From Lutibacter sp. (lineage in GTDB: Bacteria > Bacteroidota > Bacteroidia > Flavobacteriales > Flavobacteriaceae): a DNA stretch of 55,699 nt. The stretch covers positions 1 through 55,699 of the forward strand of contig NZ_WTAR01000114.1 in NCBI RefSeq assembly GCF_013139515.1, given 5' to 3'. Both the position numbers and the translations under genes were made by a program. Each line of letters begins with the position of its first letter. Position 1 is the stretch's first letter. Positions 44,790 through 52,915 of this stretch are shown here, in pieces. The notes under the pieces are model-generated. The model had not been told where the DNA came from. It worked only from the letters and a program-made list of their open reading frames with translations, and searched no databases.

Positions 44790-45854
44790 ATGAAACAGTT
44801 ATTTAACACCTTATTTTTAGTTGTTGGAATTACAACTTGTGCTCAAAACATTCCTCTTTATTTAGGAACCTATACAGATGAAAAAAGTGAAGGAATTTAC
44901 TATTATAATTTTAATACAAAAACTGGTGAAATTAGCGATCAAAAACTAGTTGCTACATTAAACAATCCATCATTTTTATCTTATTCTTCAAACCGTAAAT
45001 TTTTATATGCGGTAAGTGAAGTTAATAATTTTAGCAACACCAATAGTGGGTTTGTTAGTGCTTTTTCTGTAGTTAAAAATGGTGAACTTCAATTTATTAA
45101 TAGTGTTAGTTCAAATGGCGCGCACCCTTGTCATATTGAAGTAAATTCAAAAAATGTCGCTATTTCAAATTACTCAGGTGGTACAATTTCAATTCATAAA
45201 ATTGGAGGTAATGGAGAAATTAAACCAGCGAATCAAATACTTAATCATAATACCGTTAAGAAGAAATCTCATGCGCATTCTACGCAGTTTTTTAAAAATG
45301 ATTTATTTGTTGCAGATTTAGGGCGTAATTTTTTAGCACATTATTCTAAAGAGGATAGTAATTTTGTTTTAAACGAGAATTATTTGATGGGTAAAAAATC
45401 AGGTCCTCGTCATTTTAAAATTACTAAAAACGGTAATTTTATTTATGTGATAAATGAATATTCTTCAACAATTTCAGTATTGAAAAATTCAAAACATCAA
45501 TACAAAAAAATTCAAAATATAAGTACTTTAGATACGAATTTTAAAGACGAAAATTCGTGTGCTGATATTCACTTATCAAATGATGAAAACTATGTGTATG
45601 GCTCAAACAGAGGTGAAAATAGTATGGTGGTTTTTAAAAGAAATGCAATAAACGGTACTCTAAAAAAAATACAAACTATTAGTGTTGAAGGAGATTGGCC
45701 TCGTAATTTTACGATTGCACCCAACGGGCAATTTTTATTGGTAGCCAATCAAAAAAGTAAAAATATTAGCGTGTACAAAGTCGCTTCTAAAACAGGTAAA
45801 TTAAGTTATTTACAAAGTGTACAAGTTCCAACACCTGTTTGTTTATTATTTTAA
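44790..45854 (+). CDS. Secreted lactonase-family (6-phosphogluconolactonase-like) beta-propeller
   Basis: A 354-residue protein with a signal peptide (LFLVVGITTCAQN) and a seven-bladed propeller of the YbhE/Pgl type: YLGTYTDEKSEGIYYY, SNGAHPCHIEVN, GPRHFKITKNGNFIYVINEY and GDWPRNFTIAPNGQFLLVANQ. Cytosolic homologues hydrolyse 6-phosphogluconolactone. The signal peptide here points to the periplasm and hence another lactone or a binding role (inference). Last gene of the pheS cluster. Confidence 0.85.
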   Translation: MKQLFNTLFLVVGITTCAQNIPLYLGTYTDEKSEGIYYYNFNTKTGEISDQKLVATLNNPSFLSYSSNRKFLYAVSEVNNFSNTNSGFVSAFSVVKNGELQFINSVSSNGAHPCHIEVNSKNVAISNYSGGTISIHKIGGNGEIKPANQILNHNTVKKKSHAHSTQFFKNDLFVADLGRNFLAHYSKEDSNFVLNENYLMGKKSGPRHFKITKNGNFIYVINEYSSTISVLKNSKHQYKKIQNISTLDTNFKDENSCADIHLSNDENYVYGSNRGENSMVVFKRNAINGTLKKIQTISVEGDWPRNFTIAPNGQFLLVANQKSKNISVYKVASKTGKLSYLQSVQVPTPVCLLF

Positions 45855-45873
45855 ATAAAGCAACAATTATACT

Positions 45874-46809
45874 TTATAAAGTAGAATTCCACTCTTTTTG
45901 TTCTTCTTTTGAAAGAAATGTCCAGGCTACAATACGAGTTGCTTTATTACCTTGATGCATTGGAATTGTTTTAATTTCAGTTGCGCCCAATTTTTTCAAA
46001 GAACTTAACATGCTTTCAGCGTTTTCCTTTTTTGAAACAAGCGTACTATACCAAAAACACTGAGTTTTAAACATAGAGCTTTCATACAAATACGTATGAA
46101 TAAATGCTTTTTCGCCTCCTTTATACCATAATTCTTGCTGTTTTCCACTAAAATTTCGAGATGTAGACATATTGTTATTTCCCAATCCTTCTAATTTTCG
46201 AGCATTGGCTTCCATAGCATCTTGTTGAGATCTGTAAAAAGGCGGATTACACATAGAAGCAGAAAATTTATCAGTTGCATTCAAAATACCATTAAAAATA
46301 TTGGCTGAATCTTTTTGATGTTTTAGTTGAATAGCTTCTGTAAGCTTGTTCTTTTTTAAAATTATTTGAGCTCTATCCAACGATTTTTTATCAATATCTG
46401 TCCCAACAAATTTCCAATTATATTCAGCGTTTCCTAATAACGGATAAATACAGTTTGCACCAGTTCCAATATCTAAAATTGAAATAGGTTCTTTAATTTT
46501 TGAAGATTTCAACACATCAGCTAAATAATGAATATAATCAACTCTACCTGGAATAGGCGGACATAAATTATCATCAGGAAAATCCCAAAAAGAAATAGTA
46601 TAAAATTTAAATAATAAAGCTGTATTTATTGCTTTTACCGCTTTTGGATTTGCAAAATCTATGGTTTCAGTACCGTATTTATTTACAAAAACAAACTCTT
46701 TTAAATCTGGATACGCTTCACATAGCTCATTAAAATCATAACCATTCTTATGTTTATTATTTGAATGTAATTGTTCGCTATTTTTTCCTTTAATTCTCAT
46801 ATTCTTCAT
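45874..46809 (-). CDS. rlmF: 23S rRNA (adenine-1618 N6)-methyltransferase
   Basis: A 311-residue class I methyltransferase with the SAM-binding ILDIGTGANCIYPLL (112-126) and the N6-adenine catalytic motif NPPF (188-191). The family-specific opening (HSNNKHKNGYDFNELCEAYP) and ending (GNKATRIVAWTFL) support RlmF. It methylates A1618 of 23S rRNA. A TACTTTTG element lies seven bases upstream of ATG 46809; ATG 46800 is an alternative start. It is divergent from the TetR operon. Confidence 0.93.
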   Translation of the reverse strand: MKNMRIKGKNSEQLHSNNKHKNGYDFNELCEAYPDLKEFVFVNKYGTETIDFANPKAVKAINTALLFKFYTISFWDFPDDNLCPPIPGRVDYIHYLADVLKSSKIKEPISILDIGTGANCIYPLLGNAEYNWKFVGTDIDKKSLDRAQIILKKNKLTEAIQLKHQKDSANIFNGILNATDKFSASMCNPPFYRSQQDAMEANARKLEGLGNNNMSTSRNFSGKQQELWYKGGEKAFIHTYLYESSMFKTQCFWYSTLVSKKENAESMLSSLKKLGATEIKTIPMHQGNKATRIVAWTFLSKEEQKEWNSTL

Positions 46810-46816
46810 TGTGCTA

Positions 46817-46824
46817 CAAAAGTA
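46817..46824 (-). promoter_or_regulatory. -7 element (TACTTTTG) for rlmF
   Basis: A perfect TAnnTTTG match on the minus strand, seven bases before ATG 46809. Use of ATG 46800 would give a leader of about ten bases. Confidence 0.5.
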
Positions 46825-46862
46825 CTCTTTTTAAGTCTTAACATTAATTTATATTTTCAAAA

Positions 46863-46902
46863 TGAATGAACGTTCGCTTTGTAAATTTTTTATTTATATT
46901 TA
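46863..46902 (+). promoter_or_regulatory. Palindromic operator candidate and promoter of the TetR operon
   Basis: GAACGTTC (46868-46875) is a perfect palindrome inside the imperfect repeat GAATGAACGTTCGCTT, the form of many TetR-family operators. TATATTTA (46895-46902) resembles a -7 box, which places the palindrome over the -33 region. Binding there would block transcription of the operon and might also affect the divergent rlmF promoter about 40 bases away. Confidence 0.5.
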
Positions 46903-46927
46903 CACTCTAAAATATTAATAAACTTAG

Positions 46928-47506
46928 ATGGCTATTCGACAAAAATGTGATAAAAAACGTATTGATTTATTAGATGCAACGCTTCATTTGGTAAACAATC
47001 ATGGGTTTCATGATGCACCAATGTCTAAAATAGCGAAAATGGCGGAAGTATCTCCAGCTACTATTTATATTTATTTTGAAAATAAACAAGATTTAATTAA
47101 TCAATTGTATTTAGAAATGAAAAAGTTGTTTAGTGCTTTTGCATTTAAAAATTACTATGAAGAAAAATGTGTAAAAGAAAGTTTCAAGCAAATATGGTTT
47201 AACATTGCAAATTTTAAATTAGATAAAGTTGAAGAAGCTGTTTTTTTATCACAATGTGATAATACACCTATGATTGATGATGCTTTTAAACGTGAAGGTT
47301 TAAAGCATTTACAACCACTACTAGATTTATGGGAAAGAGGAAAACAAGAAGGTGTTATTAAACCCATTTCTCCCTATTTATTGTATGCATTTACCATTTA
47401 TCCGTTAGCATTTTTAACAAATAAACAATATAAAAATAACTGTGAGTTAAATCAGGAAAAGCTAAATGAGGCATTTCAAGCTGCTTGGGATAGTATAAAA
47501 TTATAA
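46928..47506 (+). CDS. TetR/AcrR family transcriptional regulator
   Basis: A 192-residue regulator. The N-terminal helix-turn-helix (KRIDLLDATLHLVNNHGFHD through MSKIAKMAEVSPATIYIYFENKQDLI) is typical of TetR. The C-terminal ligand domain is less conserved. It probably represses its own operon with three oxidoreductases (next gene three bases away), with an aldehyde or electrophile as inducer (inference from the genes controlled). Confidence 0.9.
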   Translation: MAIRQKCDKKRIDLLDATLHLVNNHGFHDAPMSKIAKMAEVSPATIYIYFENKQDLINQLYLEMKKLFSAFAFKNYYEEKCVKESFKQIWFNIANFKLDKVEEAVFLSQCDNTPMIDDAFKREGLKHLQPLLDLWERGKQEGVIKPISPYLLYAFTIYPLAFLTNKQYKNNCELNQEKLNEAFQAAWDSIKL

Positions 47507-47509
47507 GTT

Positions 47510-48169
47510 ATGGGAAAAACTGCTATTATATTGGGAGCATCAGGTTTAACGGGTTCTATTCTTTTACAAAAATTGGTGAATGATAATCGTTATAAAACGA
47601 TCAAACTTTTTTCTAGAAAAAAAATAGATGGGTTGCCTTCAAAAGTGAATCAATATATGGGGGATTTATTTGAATTAGAAAGTTTTAAAGCTGAATTTAC
47701 AGGCGATGAAGTGTATTGTTGTATTGGAACCACCGCCAAAAAAACACCTAAAAAAACTATTTATACAGCCATTGATTATGGAATTCCGGTTGCTGCAGCA
47801 AAACTTTCAAAAGAAAATGCAATACATACCTTTTTAGTTGTTTCTGCTCTTGGAGCAAATGCAACTAGTAGCATTTTTTACAATAAAACAAAAGGTGAAA
47901 TGGAGCGTGATGTGCTTTCAAAAAAAATTAAAAAAACACACATTTTACAACCTTCAATTATTGCTGGAAACAGAAAAGAACAACGAATAGGAGAAAAAAC
48001 AGGAATATTTATATTTAAATTACTTCAACCTTTATTCTTCGGGAAATTAAAAAAATACAGAATTACAGAAGCTGAACATATTGTGAAAGCTATGCTAAAA
48101 TTAGCAAATTCAACTTCAACAGTACAAATTATAACTTCAGAAAAAATAAAAGAAATAGCAACTATATAA
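47510..48169 (+). CDS. NAD(P)-binding atypical short-chain dehydrogenase
   Basis: A 219-residue Rossmann protein starting AIILGASGLTGSILLQKL, with CCIGTTAKKTP, VVSALGANATSSIFYNKTKGEME and ILQPSIIAGNR. These are features of the atypical SDR group close to HTATIP2/TIP30 and 'NAD(P)H-binding' oxidoreductases. Catalytic activity is unproven in many members. Second gene of the TetR operon, nine bases before the nitroreductase. Confidence 0.85.
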   Translation: MGKTAIILGASGLTGSILLQKLVNDNRYKTIKLFSRKKIDGLPSKVNQYMGDLFELESFKAEFTGDEVYCCIGTTAKKTPKKTIYTAIDYGIPVAAAKLSKENAIHTFLVVSALGANATSSIFYNKTKGEMERDVLSKKIKKTHILQPSIIAGNRKEQRIGEKTGIFIFKLLQPLFFGKLKKYRITEAEHIVKAMLKLANSTSTVQIITSEKIKEIATI

Positions 48170-48178
48170 ATTGAAAAT

Positions 48179-48811
48179 ATGGAATTATTAGATAAATTAA
48201 ATTGGAGATACGCTGCAAAAGCAATGAACGGTAAAAAAGTAGCGCAAGAAAAAATTGACAACATTATTGAAGCGGCTCGTTTAGCACCAACATCAAGTGG
48301 TTTACAACCTTTTGAAATAATTGTAGTTAAAAATAAAGCTATTAAAGAAGCTATTAGACCTGTGGCTTGGAACCAATCTATGATTACAGACTGTTCTCAT
48401 TTATTAGTATTTGCTGCTTGGGACACTTATACAGAAGAAAGAATAAATAAAATGTTTGACTTAACTAATGAGATTAGAGGATTTAAAAACGAAGGCTGGG
48501 AAAACTATCGTAAAATGTTATTAGTTGCGTACCCTCAAAAAGATGCTGAGGAAAACTTTAACCACGCTGCAAAACAAGCTTATATTGCTTTTTCAGCGGC
48601 TATTATTGCTGCCGCTTACGAAGGTGTAGACACAACTCCTATTGAAGGTTTTGACCCTGCTAAAGTTGACGAAATTTTAGGATTACGCGAAAAAGGTTTA
48701 AGAAGTTGTGTACTATTACCCATTGGTTATAGAGATGTTGATAGCGATTGGTTAGTGAACTTGAAAAAAGTTAGAAAAAGCACTGAAGATTTAGTAACTG
48801 TAATTGAATAA
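48179..48811 (+). CDS. NAD(P)H-dependent nitroreductase-family flavoprotein
   Basis: A 210-residue FMN-dependent protein of the NfsB type: WRYAAKAMNGKKV, the flavin-binding ARLAPTSSGLQPFE, and a late LGLREKGLRSCVLLPIGYRD. It reduces nitro or quinone compounds with NAD(P)H. Third gene of the TetR operon. The set suggests detoxification of reactive carbonyls or quinones. Confidence 0.9.
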   Translation: MELLDKLNWRYAAKAMNGKKVAQEKIDNIIEAARLAPTSSGLQPFEIIVVKNKAIKEAIRPVAWNQSMITDCSHLLVFAAWDTYTEERINKMFDLTNEIRGFKNEGWENYRKMLLVAYPQKDAEENFNHAAKQAYIAFSAAIIAAAYEGVDTTPIEGFDPAKVDEILGLREKGLRSCVLLPIGYRDVDSDWLVNLKKVRKSTEDLVTVIE

Positions 48812-48833
48812 TTATTATTAAAAAAATGCGATT

Positions 48834-49994
48834 ATGAATAATTTCGATTTTAAAAATCCAACAAAAATACTTTTTGGAAAAAACCAAATAGAAAATCTTG
48901 CAACTGAAATTCCAGCAAATGCTAAAGTATTATTACTTTATGGAGGTGGAAGTATTAAAAATAATGGAGTTTATGAGCAAGTAAAAACAGCAATTTTAAA
49001 TTTTGAAGTCCTTGAATTTGGTGGAATTCCTGCAAATCCAGAATATGCAGTTTTAATGGATGCGTTAAAGGTAATTAAAGAAGAGAAAATCACATTTTTA
49101 CTAGCTGTTGGTGGAGGTTCTGTAATTGATGGAACTAAATTTTTATCATCTGCGGCATTATATAAAGGTGAAGATCCTTGGGAAATATTAACTAAAAACA
49201 TTCCAACACAAAAAGGAATGCCTTTTGGAACAGTGCTTACACTTCCAGCAACGGGTTCTGAAATGAATTCCGGTTCAGTAATTACACGAAAAGAAACTAA
49301 AGAAAAATTAGTGATGGGCGGACCAGGTTTATTTCCCGTGTTTTCAATTTTAGATCCAGAAGTAGTTAAATCTATTCCGCAACGTCAAATTGCAAACGGA
49401 CTTGCAGATGCTTTTACACACGTTTTAGAACAATATATGACGTATCCGGTTAATGGACTTTTACAAGATCGTTTTGCTGAAAGTATTTTACAAACCATTA
49501 TTGAAGTAGCTCCAAAAATATTAAAAGATACTTCTGATTATAATGCTGCTGCTAATTTTATGTGGAGTTGTACTATGGCTTTAAATGGTTTAATTCAAAA
49601 AGGTGTGCCGTCCGATTGGGCAATTCATATGATGGGGCACGAACTAACTGCTTTATTTGGAATAGATCACGCTTGTACTTTGGCAATTATTACTGAAAGT
49701 CATTACACGTATAATTTAGAAAGCAAAAAAGAAAAATTAGCACAATACGCTGAACGCGTTTGGAATATTTCTGAAGGTACTAAAGAAGAAAAAGCAATTG
49801 CTGGAATAAAAAAAACAACTCAGTTTTTTCAATCATTAGGTATTAAGACGAAACTTTCTGAATATACAAAAGATTATAAAGGCACTGCTCAAATTATTTC
49901 AAAACGATTTACAGATCGTGGTTGGAAAGGTTTAGGAGAACACGGTAAAGTAACACCAGGTGATGTTGAAAAAATTGTGGAAATGAGTTATTAA
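48834..49994 (+). CDS. Iron-containing alcohol dehydrogenase, YqhD type
   Basis: A 386-residue group III alcohol dehydrogenase. The NADP-binding GGGSVIDGTK, the metal-binding Asp/His in ADAFTHVLEQYM and the His-rich MMGHELTALFGIDHACTLAI are intact. YqhD-like enzymes reduce aldehydes such as butyraldehyde, methylglyoxal and lipid-peroxidation products using NADPH. Last gene of the TetR operon. A decayed dispersed repeat follows. Confidence 0.93.
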   Translation: MNNFDFKNPTKILFGKNQIENLATEIPANAKVLLLYGGGSIKNNGVYEQVKTAILNFEVLEFGGIPANPEYAVLMDALKVIKEEKITFLLAVGGGSVIDGTKFLSSAALYKGEDPWEILTKNIPTQKGMPFGTVLTLPATGSEMNSGSVITRKETKEKLVMGGPGLFPVFSILDPEVVKSIPQRQIANGLADAFTHVLEQYMTYPVNGLLQDRFAESILQTIIEVAPKILKDTSDYNAAANFMWSCTMALNGLIQKGVPSDWAIHMMGHELTALFGIDHACTLAIITESHYTYNLESKKEKLAQYAERVWNISEGTKEEKAIAGIKKTTQFFQSLGIKTKLSEYTKDYKGTAQIISKRFTDRGWKGLGEHGKVTPGDVEKIVEMSY

Positions 49995-50037
49995 AAAATT
50001 ACTCTTAAATTGAAAGAGAGACCGTTTGAAAATAAAA

Positions 50038-50157
50038 TTGTCATCAACCTGAACTTGTTTTAAGTTCTCATAACCATTGAAAATAATTTTGCTGAGATTC
50101 TAAAATAACACTTCGACAAAGCTCAGTGTGACATTATTCAGAATGATGGAATTTAAT
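50038..50157. repeat. Dispersed noncoding repeat, copy A
   Basis: Bases 50092-50154, read on the minus strand, match 55629-55690 on the plus strand almost throughout; the shared core is GTCACACTGAGC(T)TTGTCGAAGTGTTATTTTAGAATC. The left half (50038-50075, GTCATCAACCTGAACTTGTTTTAAG) resembles the 'GTCATCCTGAACTTGTTTCAGGATC' repeats of flavobacterial intergenic regions. No coding content. Confidence 0.75.
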
Positions 50158-50176
50158 AAATTTTCAAACAGTCTTC

Positions 50177-51628
50177 TTAAAGAATTGAAAATGCTTCTTT
50201 AGTCTGCGTTAAACATTTTTGAATCATTTCAATAGCTGTATCAATAGTTGCTTTTTTAGTTCTAATAGAAAGTATAGCCATTCGTATTACAAACTTTCCA
50301 TTTATTTTAGTTGTGCTAAAAAACACATCACCATTTTCATGGATAAACTCAACTAACTTTTTATTAAATGTGTTTTCATCAATTTTTGCTGAAGGATACC
50401 AAAAATAACTAATTGTTAAGTCTGGTTGAGGTCCTACTTTAAAGCCTATTTCAGTTAATTTATTTCTGAAATATTCAGTTAATAATATTTTTTCCTCAAA
50501 ACTAGCAATAAAAGGTTTTAACCCGTGAATTTGTAACGGTAACCACATTCTTAACCCTCTAAAATGTTTTGTTAATTCAGGAGAAACATCTGAAGGATTT
50601 ATTTGTAAATCTGCTGAAATTGCATCTTGCATATAATCTGCCGTGTAATGATGTGAATGAAAAACAGCTTCTTTATCTTTAATTAAAACAGCGCCTATTC
50701 CGTAAGGTAAAAATAATCCTTTATGTGGATCAACAACTAAAGAATCAGCTAATTCAATTCCTTTAAATAGTTGTTTTTTACTTTCCACCAACATAAAAAA
50801 CCCACCATAAGCACCATCAATATGATACCATAAATTGTTTTCTTTCGCTATTTTTCCTATTGCTGATAACGGATCAATTGCGCCTGTGTCAGTTGTTCCA
50901 GCAGTAGCAATTACCATAAATGGATTCAGTCCATTTGCAATATCTTCTTCTATTTTATCTGTTAATTTACTCGTATCAATTTTAGATAATTCATCCAACT
51001 CTAAAATGCTAATTTTGAGATCTTCTAAGCCGATAATTCGAAGCGCTTTATGAATGCAATGATGTGCTTGCGGACTTAAATACAACACACTTTTGGGAAT
51101 TTTTTCATTTTTAATTTTATGTTTATCACGTGCTGCTGTTAATGCAATAAGATTTGCTATTGAACCTCCAGAAGTTAGATTTCCAACGGCATCTTTTGGA
51201 AAACCAAAAATAGATTTCATCCAATTTAATGTTTCATTTTCAATAGCAACAGCACCAGGTGAAGCATAATACATTCCTGCATATTCATTAGTAACACTCG
51301 CTAAAAAATCGGCTAAAGCTGCTGTATAAATTCCACCGCCAGGCACATATCCTAAATGTTTTCCTGAGGCTGGTTTAATTCCTTTTGAAACAACTTCTGA
51401 ATTATAAATAGCTAAAATTTCAGCCAAATCTTTTTTAATTGAATTAATAGTTAGTTTGTTAAAATCTGGATTTCCTTCAACATAAGCAGGATAATTTTCT
51501 AAATTTTCAATAAAATTGTTGGCAAATTCACGAACTTGTTGATTCAGTTTTTCTCTTTCTTTAAAAGAAGGGTTTAGTTGCTGAGAGATTTGTTGTAGTG
51601 CTTCTATTTGATTAATTAAATTATTCAT
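50177..51628 (-). CDS. PLP-dependent group II amino-acid decarboxylase
   Basis: A 483-residue fold type I PLP enzyme. NLTSGGSIANLIAL binds phosphate, HIDGAYGGFF holds the pyridine-contacting Asp, and DPHKGLFLPYG contains the PLP lysine near residue 303. Relatives decarboxylate aromatic amino acids, glutamate, aspartate or diaminobutyrate; the substrate cannot be chosen. I start at ATG 51628. The frame runs to 51676, but a TACCTTTG promoter box (51644-51651) lies in that extension. Confidence 0.88.
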   Translation of the reverse strand: MNNLINQIEALQQISQQLNPSFKEREKLNQQVREFANNFIENLENYPAYVEGNPDFNKLTINSIKKDLAEILAIYNSEVVSKGIKPASGKHLGYVPGGGIYTAALADFLASVTNEYAGMYYASPGAVAIENETLNWMKSIFGFPKDAVGNLTSGGSIANLIALTAARDKHKIKNEKIPKSVLYLSPQAHHCIHKALRIIGLEDLKISILELDELSKIDTSKLTDKIEEDIANGLNPFMVIATAGTTDTGAIDPLSAIGKIAKENNLWYHIDGAYGGFFMLVESKKQLFKGIELADSLVVDPHKGLFLPYGIGAVLIKDKEAVFHSHHYTADYMQDAISADLQINPSDVSPELTKHFRGLRMWLPLQIHGLKPFIASFEEKILLTEYFRNKLTEIGFKVGPQPDLTISYFWYPSAKIDENTFNKKLVEFIHENGDVFFSTTKINGKFVIRMAILSIRTKKATIDTAIEMIQKCLTQTKEAFSIL

Positions 51629-51643
51629 AAGTAAAATAAACAT

Positions 51644-51651
51644 CAAAGGTA
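51644..51651 (-). promoter_or_regulatory. -7 element (TACCTTTG) for the decarboxylase gene
   Basis: A perfect TAnnTTTG match on the minus strand, 15 bases before ATG 51628. It rules out the longer N-terminus. Confidence 0.6.
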
Positions 51652-51844
51652 ATTTATTGTATTTAAAGGATAACATAAGTATTTAAAGAAGTACAAACCC
51701 TTAAAAAGGCTCATTAAAATATGAAATTATGCTATTATTGATTTGTTTTCTCTAAAAAATAAAATTTACAAAAATCTCACATTTCACATATTTATCTATA
51801 TATCAGTAATTTACATTTTTAACATGTGTTAAATATTTCACAAT

Positions 51845-51894
51845 ATAGTACTTTGTTTTGCATAGTACTATATTTAAATATATATTTGTACTAT
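51845..51894 (+). promoter_or_regulatory. Near-consensus promoter with three ATAGTAC/GTACTAT boxes
   Basis: TTTTG (51856-51860) and TATATTTG (51881-51888), 20 bases apart, form a strong Bacteroidota promoter. Its start would be near 51895, about 25 bases before the first small gene. ATAGTAC occurs at 51845-51851, the full palindrome ATAGTACTAT at 51862-51871 between the two promoter elements, and GTACTAT at 51888-51894 over the expected start. The arrangement suggests a regulated promoter with three operator sites. Confidence 0.65.
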
Positions 51895-51918
51895 CATTAA
51901 CCAATTAAACTATTTATT

Positions 51919-52053
51919 ATGAAAACTTTAAACAATATTATCGATTATTTAAGCACAACGGAAAACGATCAGTTAAAACACAAAGGAAGATTTATTAATT
52001 TCCATACCACAAAAAGAACAAGCTGGAACAGAAAAAGAAATTACGGATTTTAA
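51919..52053 (+). CDS. Small basic protein (44 residues), first of a tandem pair
   Basis: ATG 51919 to TAA 52051-52053 encodes 44 residues starting MKTLNNIIDYLSTTENDQL. The N-terminal third looks like an amphipathic helix. The rest is basic and aromatic, with the pattern KHKGRFINFH, then TKRTSWN, then KRNYG at the end. No signal peptide or membrane segment is present. A nearly identical gene follows after 44 bases (37 of 44 residues the same), and the differences are spread across the protein. A strong promoter precedes it. I do not recognise the family. Confidence 0.7.
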   Translation: MKTLNNIIDYLSTTENDQLKHKGRFINFHTTKRTSWNRKRNYGF

Positions 52054-52097
52054 TCCTTGAATTAACCACATTAAACTAACTATTAAAACTATATATT

Positions 52098-52232
52098 ATG
52101 AAAACTTTAGACAACATTATTGACATTTTAACTACACAAGAAAACGATCAGTTAAAACACAAAGGAAGGTTTATTAATTTCCATCATACAAAAAGAACAA
52201 GCTGGAATAATAAGAGAAATTACGGATTATAA
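52098..52232 (+). CDS. Small basic protein (44 residues), second of a tandem pair
   Basis: ATG 52098 to TAA 52230-52232 encodes MKTLDNIIDILTTQENDQL followed by the shared KHKGRFINFH, TKRTSWN and KRNYG blocks. It differs from the first copy at residues 5, 10, 12, 14, 30, 38 and 44. The leader before the ATG (TAAAACTATATATT) is also similar to that of copy one, so the duplicated unit includes its translation signals. It ends ten bases from the convergent rsmI gene. Function unknown. Confidence 0.7.
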   Translation: MKTLDNIIDILTTQENDQLKHKGRFINFHHTKRTSWNNKRNYGL

Positions 52233-52242
52233 AATTTAAGTA

Positions 52243-52914
52243 TTATTTCTTTCCTCCTACTACAATAACAAATTCACCTTTGGTTGATTTTGTTGTGAAA
52301 TGCTCAATAACTTCTAAAACAGTTCCTCTTACAGTTTCTTCGTATAATTTTGTCAATTCTCTTGAAACTGAAATAGCGCGACCTTCACCAAAATACTCTG
52401 AAAAATGAGTTAGTGTTTTTAATAATTTATGAGGCGATTCGTAAAAAATCATAGTGCGTGTTTCTTCGGCTAAAAAAGTTAATCGAGTTTGTCGTCCTTT
52501 TTTTACAGGTAAAAACCCTTCAAATACAAATTTATCATTTGGCAAACCACTATTCACAAGCGCTGGTACAAAAGCTGTTGCGCCAGGTAAACATTCAATT
52601 TCAACATTATTTTCTAAACAAGCACGCGTTAATAAAAACCCAGGATCGGAAATTGCAGGTGTACCAGCATCAGAAATTAAAGCGATGTTTTCACCATTTT
52701 TAATTCTCTGAACAATGTTGTTTACCGTTTTATGCTCATTGTGCATATGGTGGCTATGCATATGTGTAGAAATTTCAAAATGTTTTAATAATTTTCCACT
52801 TGTACGTGTATCTTCAGCTAAAATTAAATCAACTTCTTTTAAAATTCGAATTGCTCTAAGGGTAATATCTTCTAAATTTCCAATGGGAGTTGGCACTAAA
52901 AAAAGCTTTGCCAT
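52243..52914 (-). CDS. rsmI: 16S rRNA (cytidine-1402 2'-O)-methyltransferase
   Basis: A 223-residue tetrapyrrole-methylase-fold enzyme with MAKLFLVPTPIGNLEDITLR, AEDTRTSGKLLKHF and ISDAGTPAISDPG, all diagnostic of RsmI. It lacks the extra C-terminal domain of the E. coli protein. The ATG at 52914 is one base after the end of the cupin gene; a longer frame to 52938 would overlap that gene and is not needed. Confidence 0.94.
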   Translation of the reverse strand: MAKLFLVPTPIGNLEDITLRAIRILKEVDLILAEDTRTSGKLLKHFEISTHMHSHHMHNEHKTVNNIVQRIKNGENIALISDAGTPAISDPGFLLTRACLENNVEIECLPGATAFVPALVNSGLPNDKFVFEGFLPVKKGRQTRLTFLAEETRTMIFYESPHKLLKTLTHFSEYFGEGRAISVSRELTKLYEETVRGTVLEVIEHFTTKSTKGEFVIVVGGKK

Positions 52915-52915
52915 A

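Noticed and set aside
50177-51676. Decarboxylase starting at 51676
   Set aside because: A perfect -7 box lies within the extra codons, so they are probably not transcribed; ATG 51628 fits better.
51919-52232. Toxin-antitoxin pair
   Set aside because: The two small proteins are paralogues of each other, not an unrelated toxin and antitoxin, and neither has a known toxin motif.
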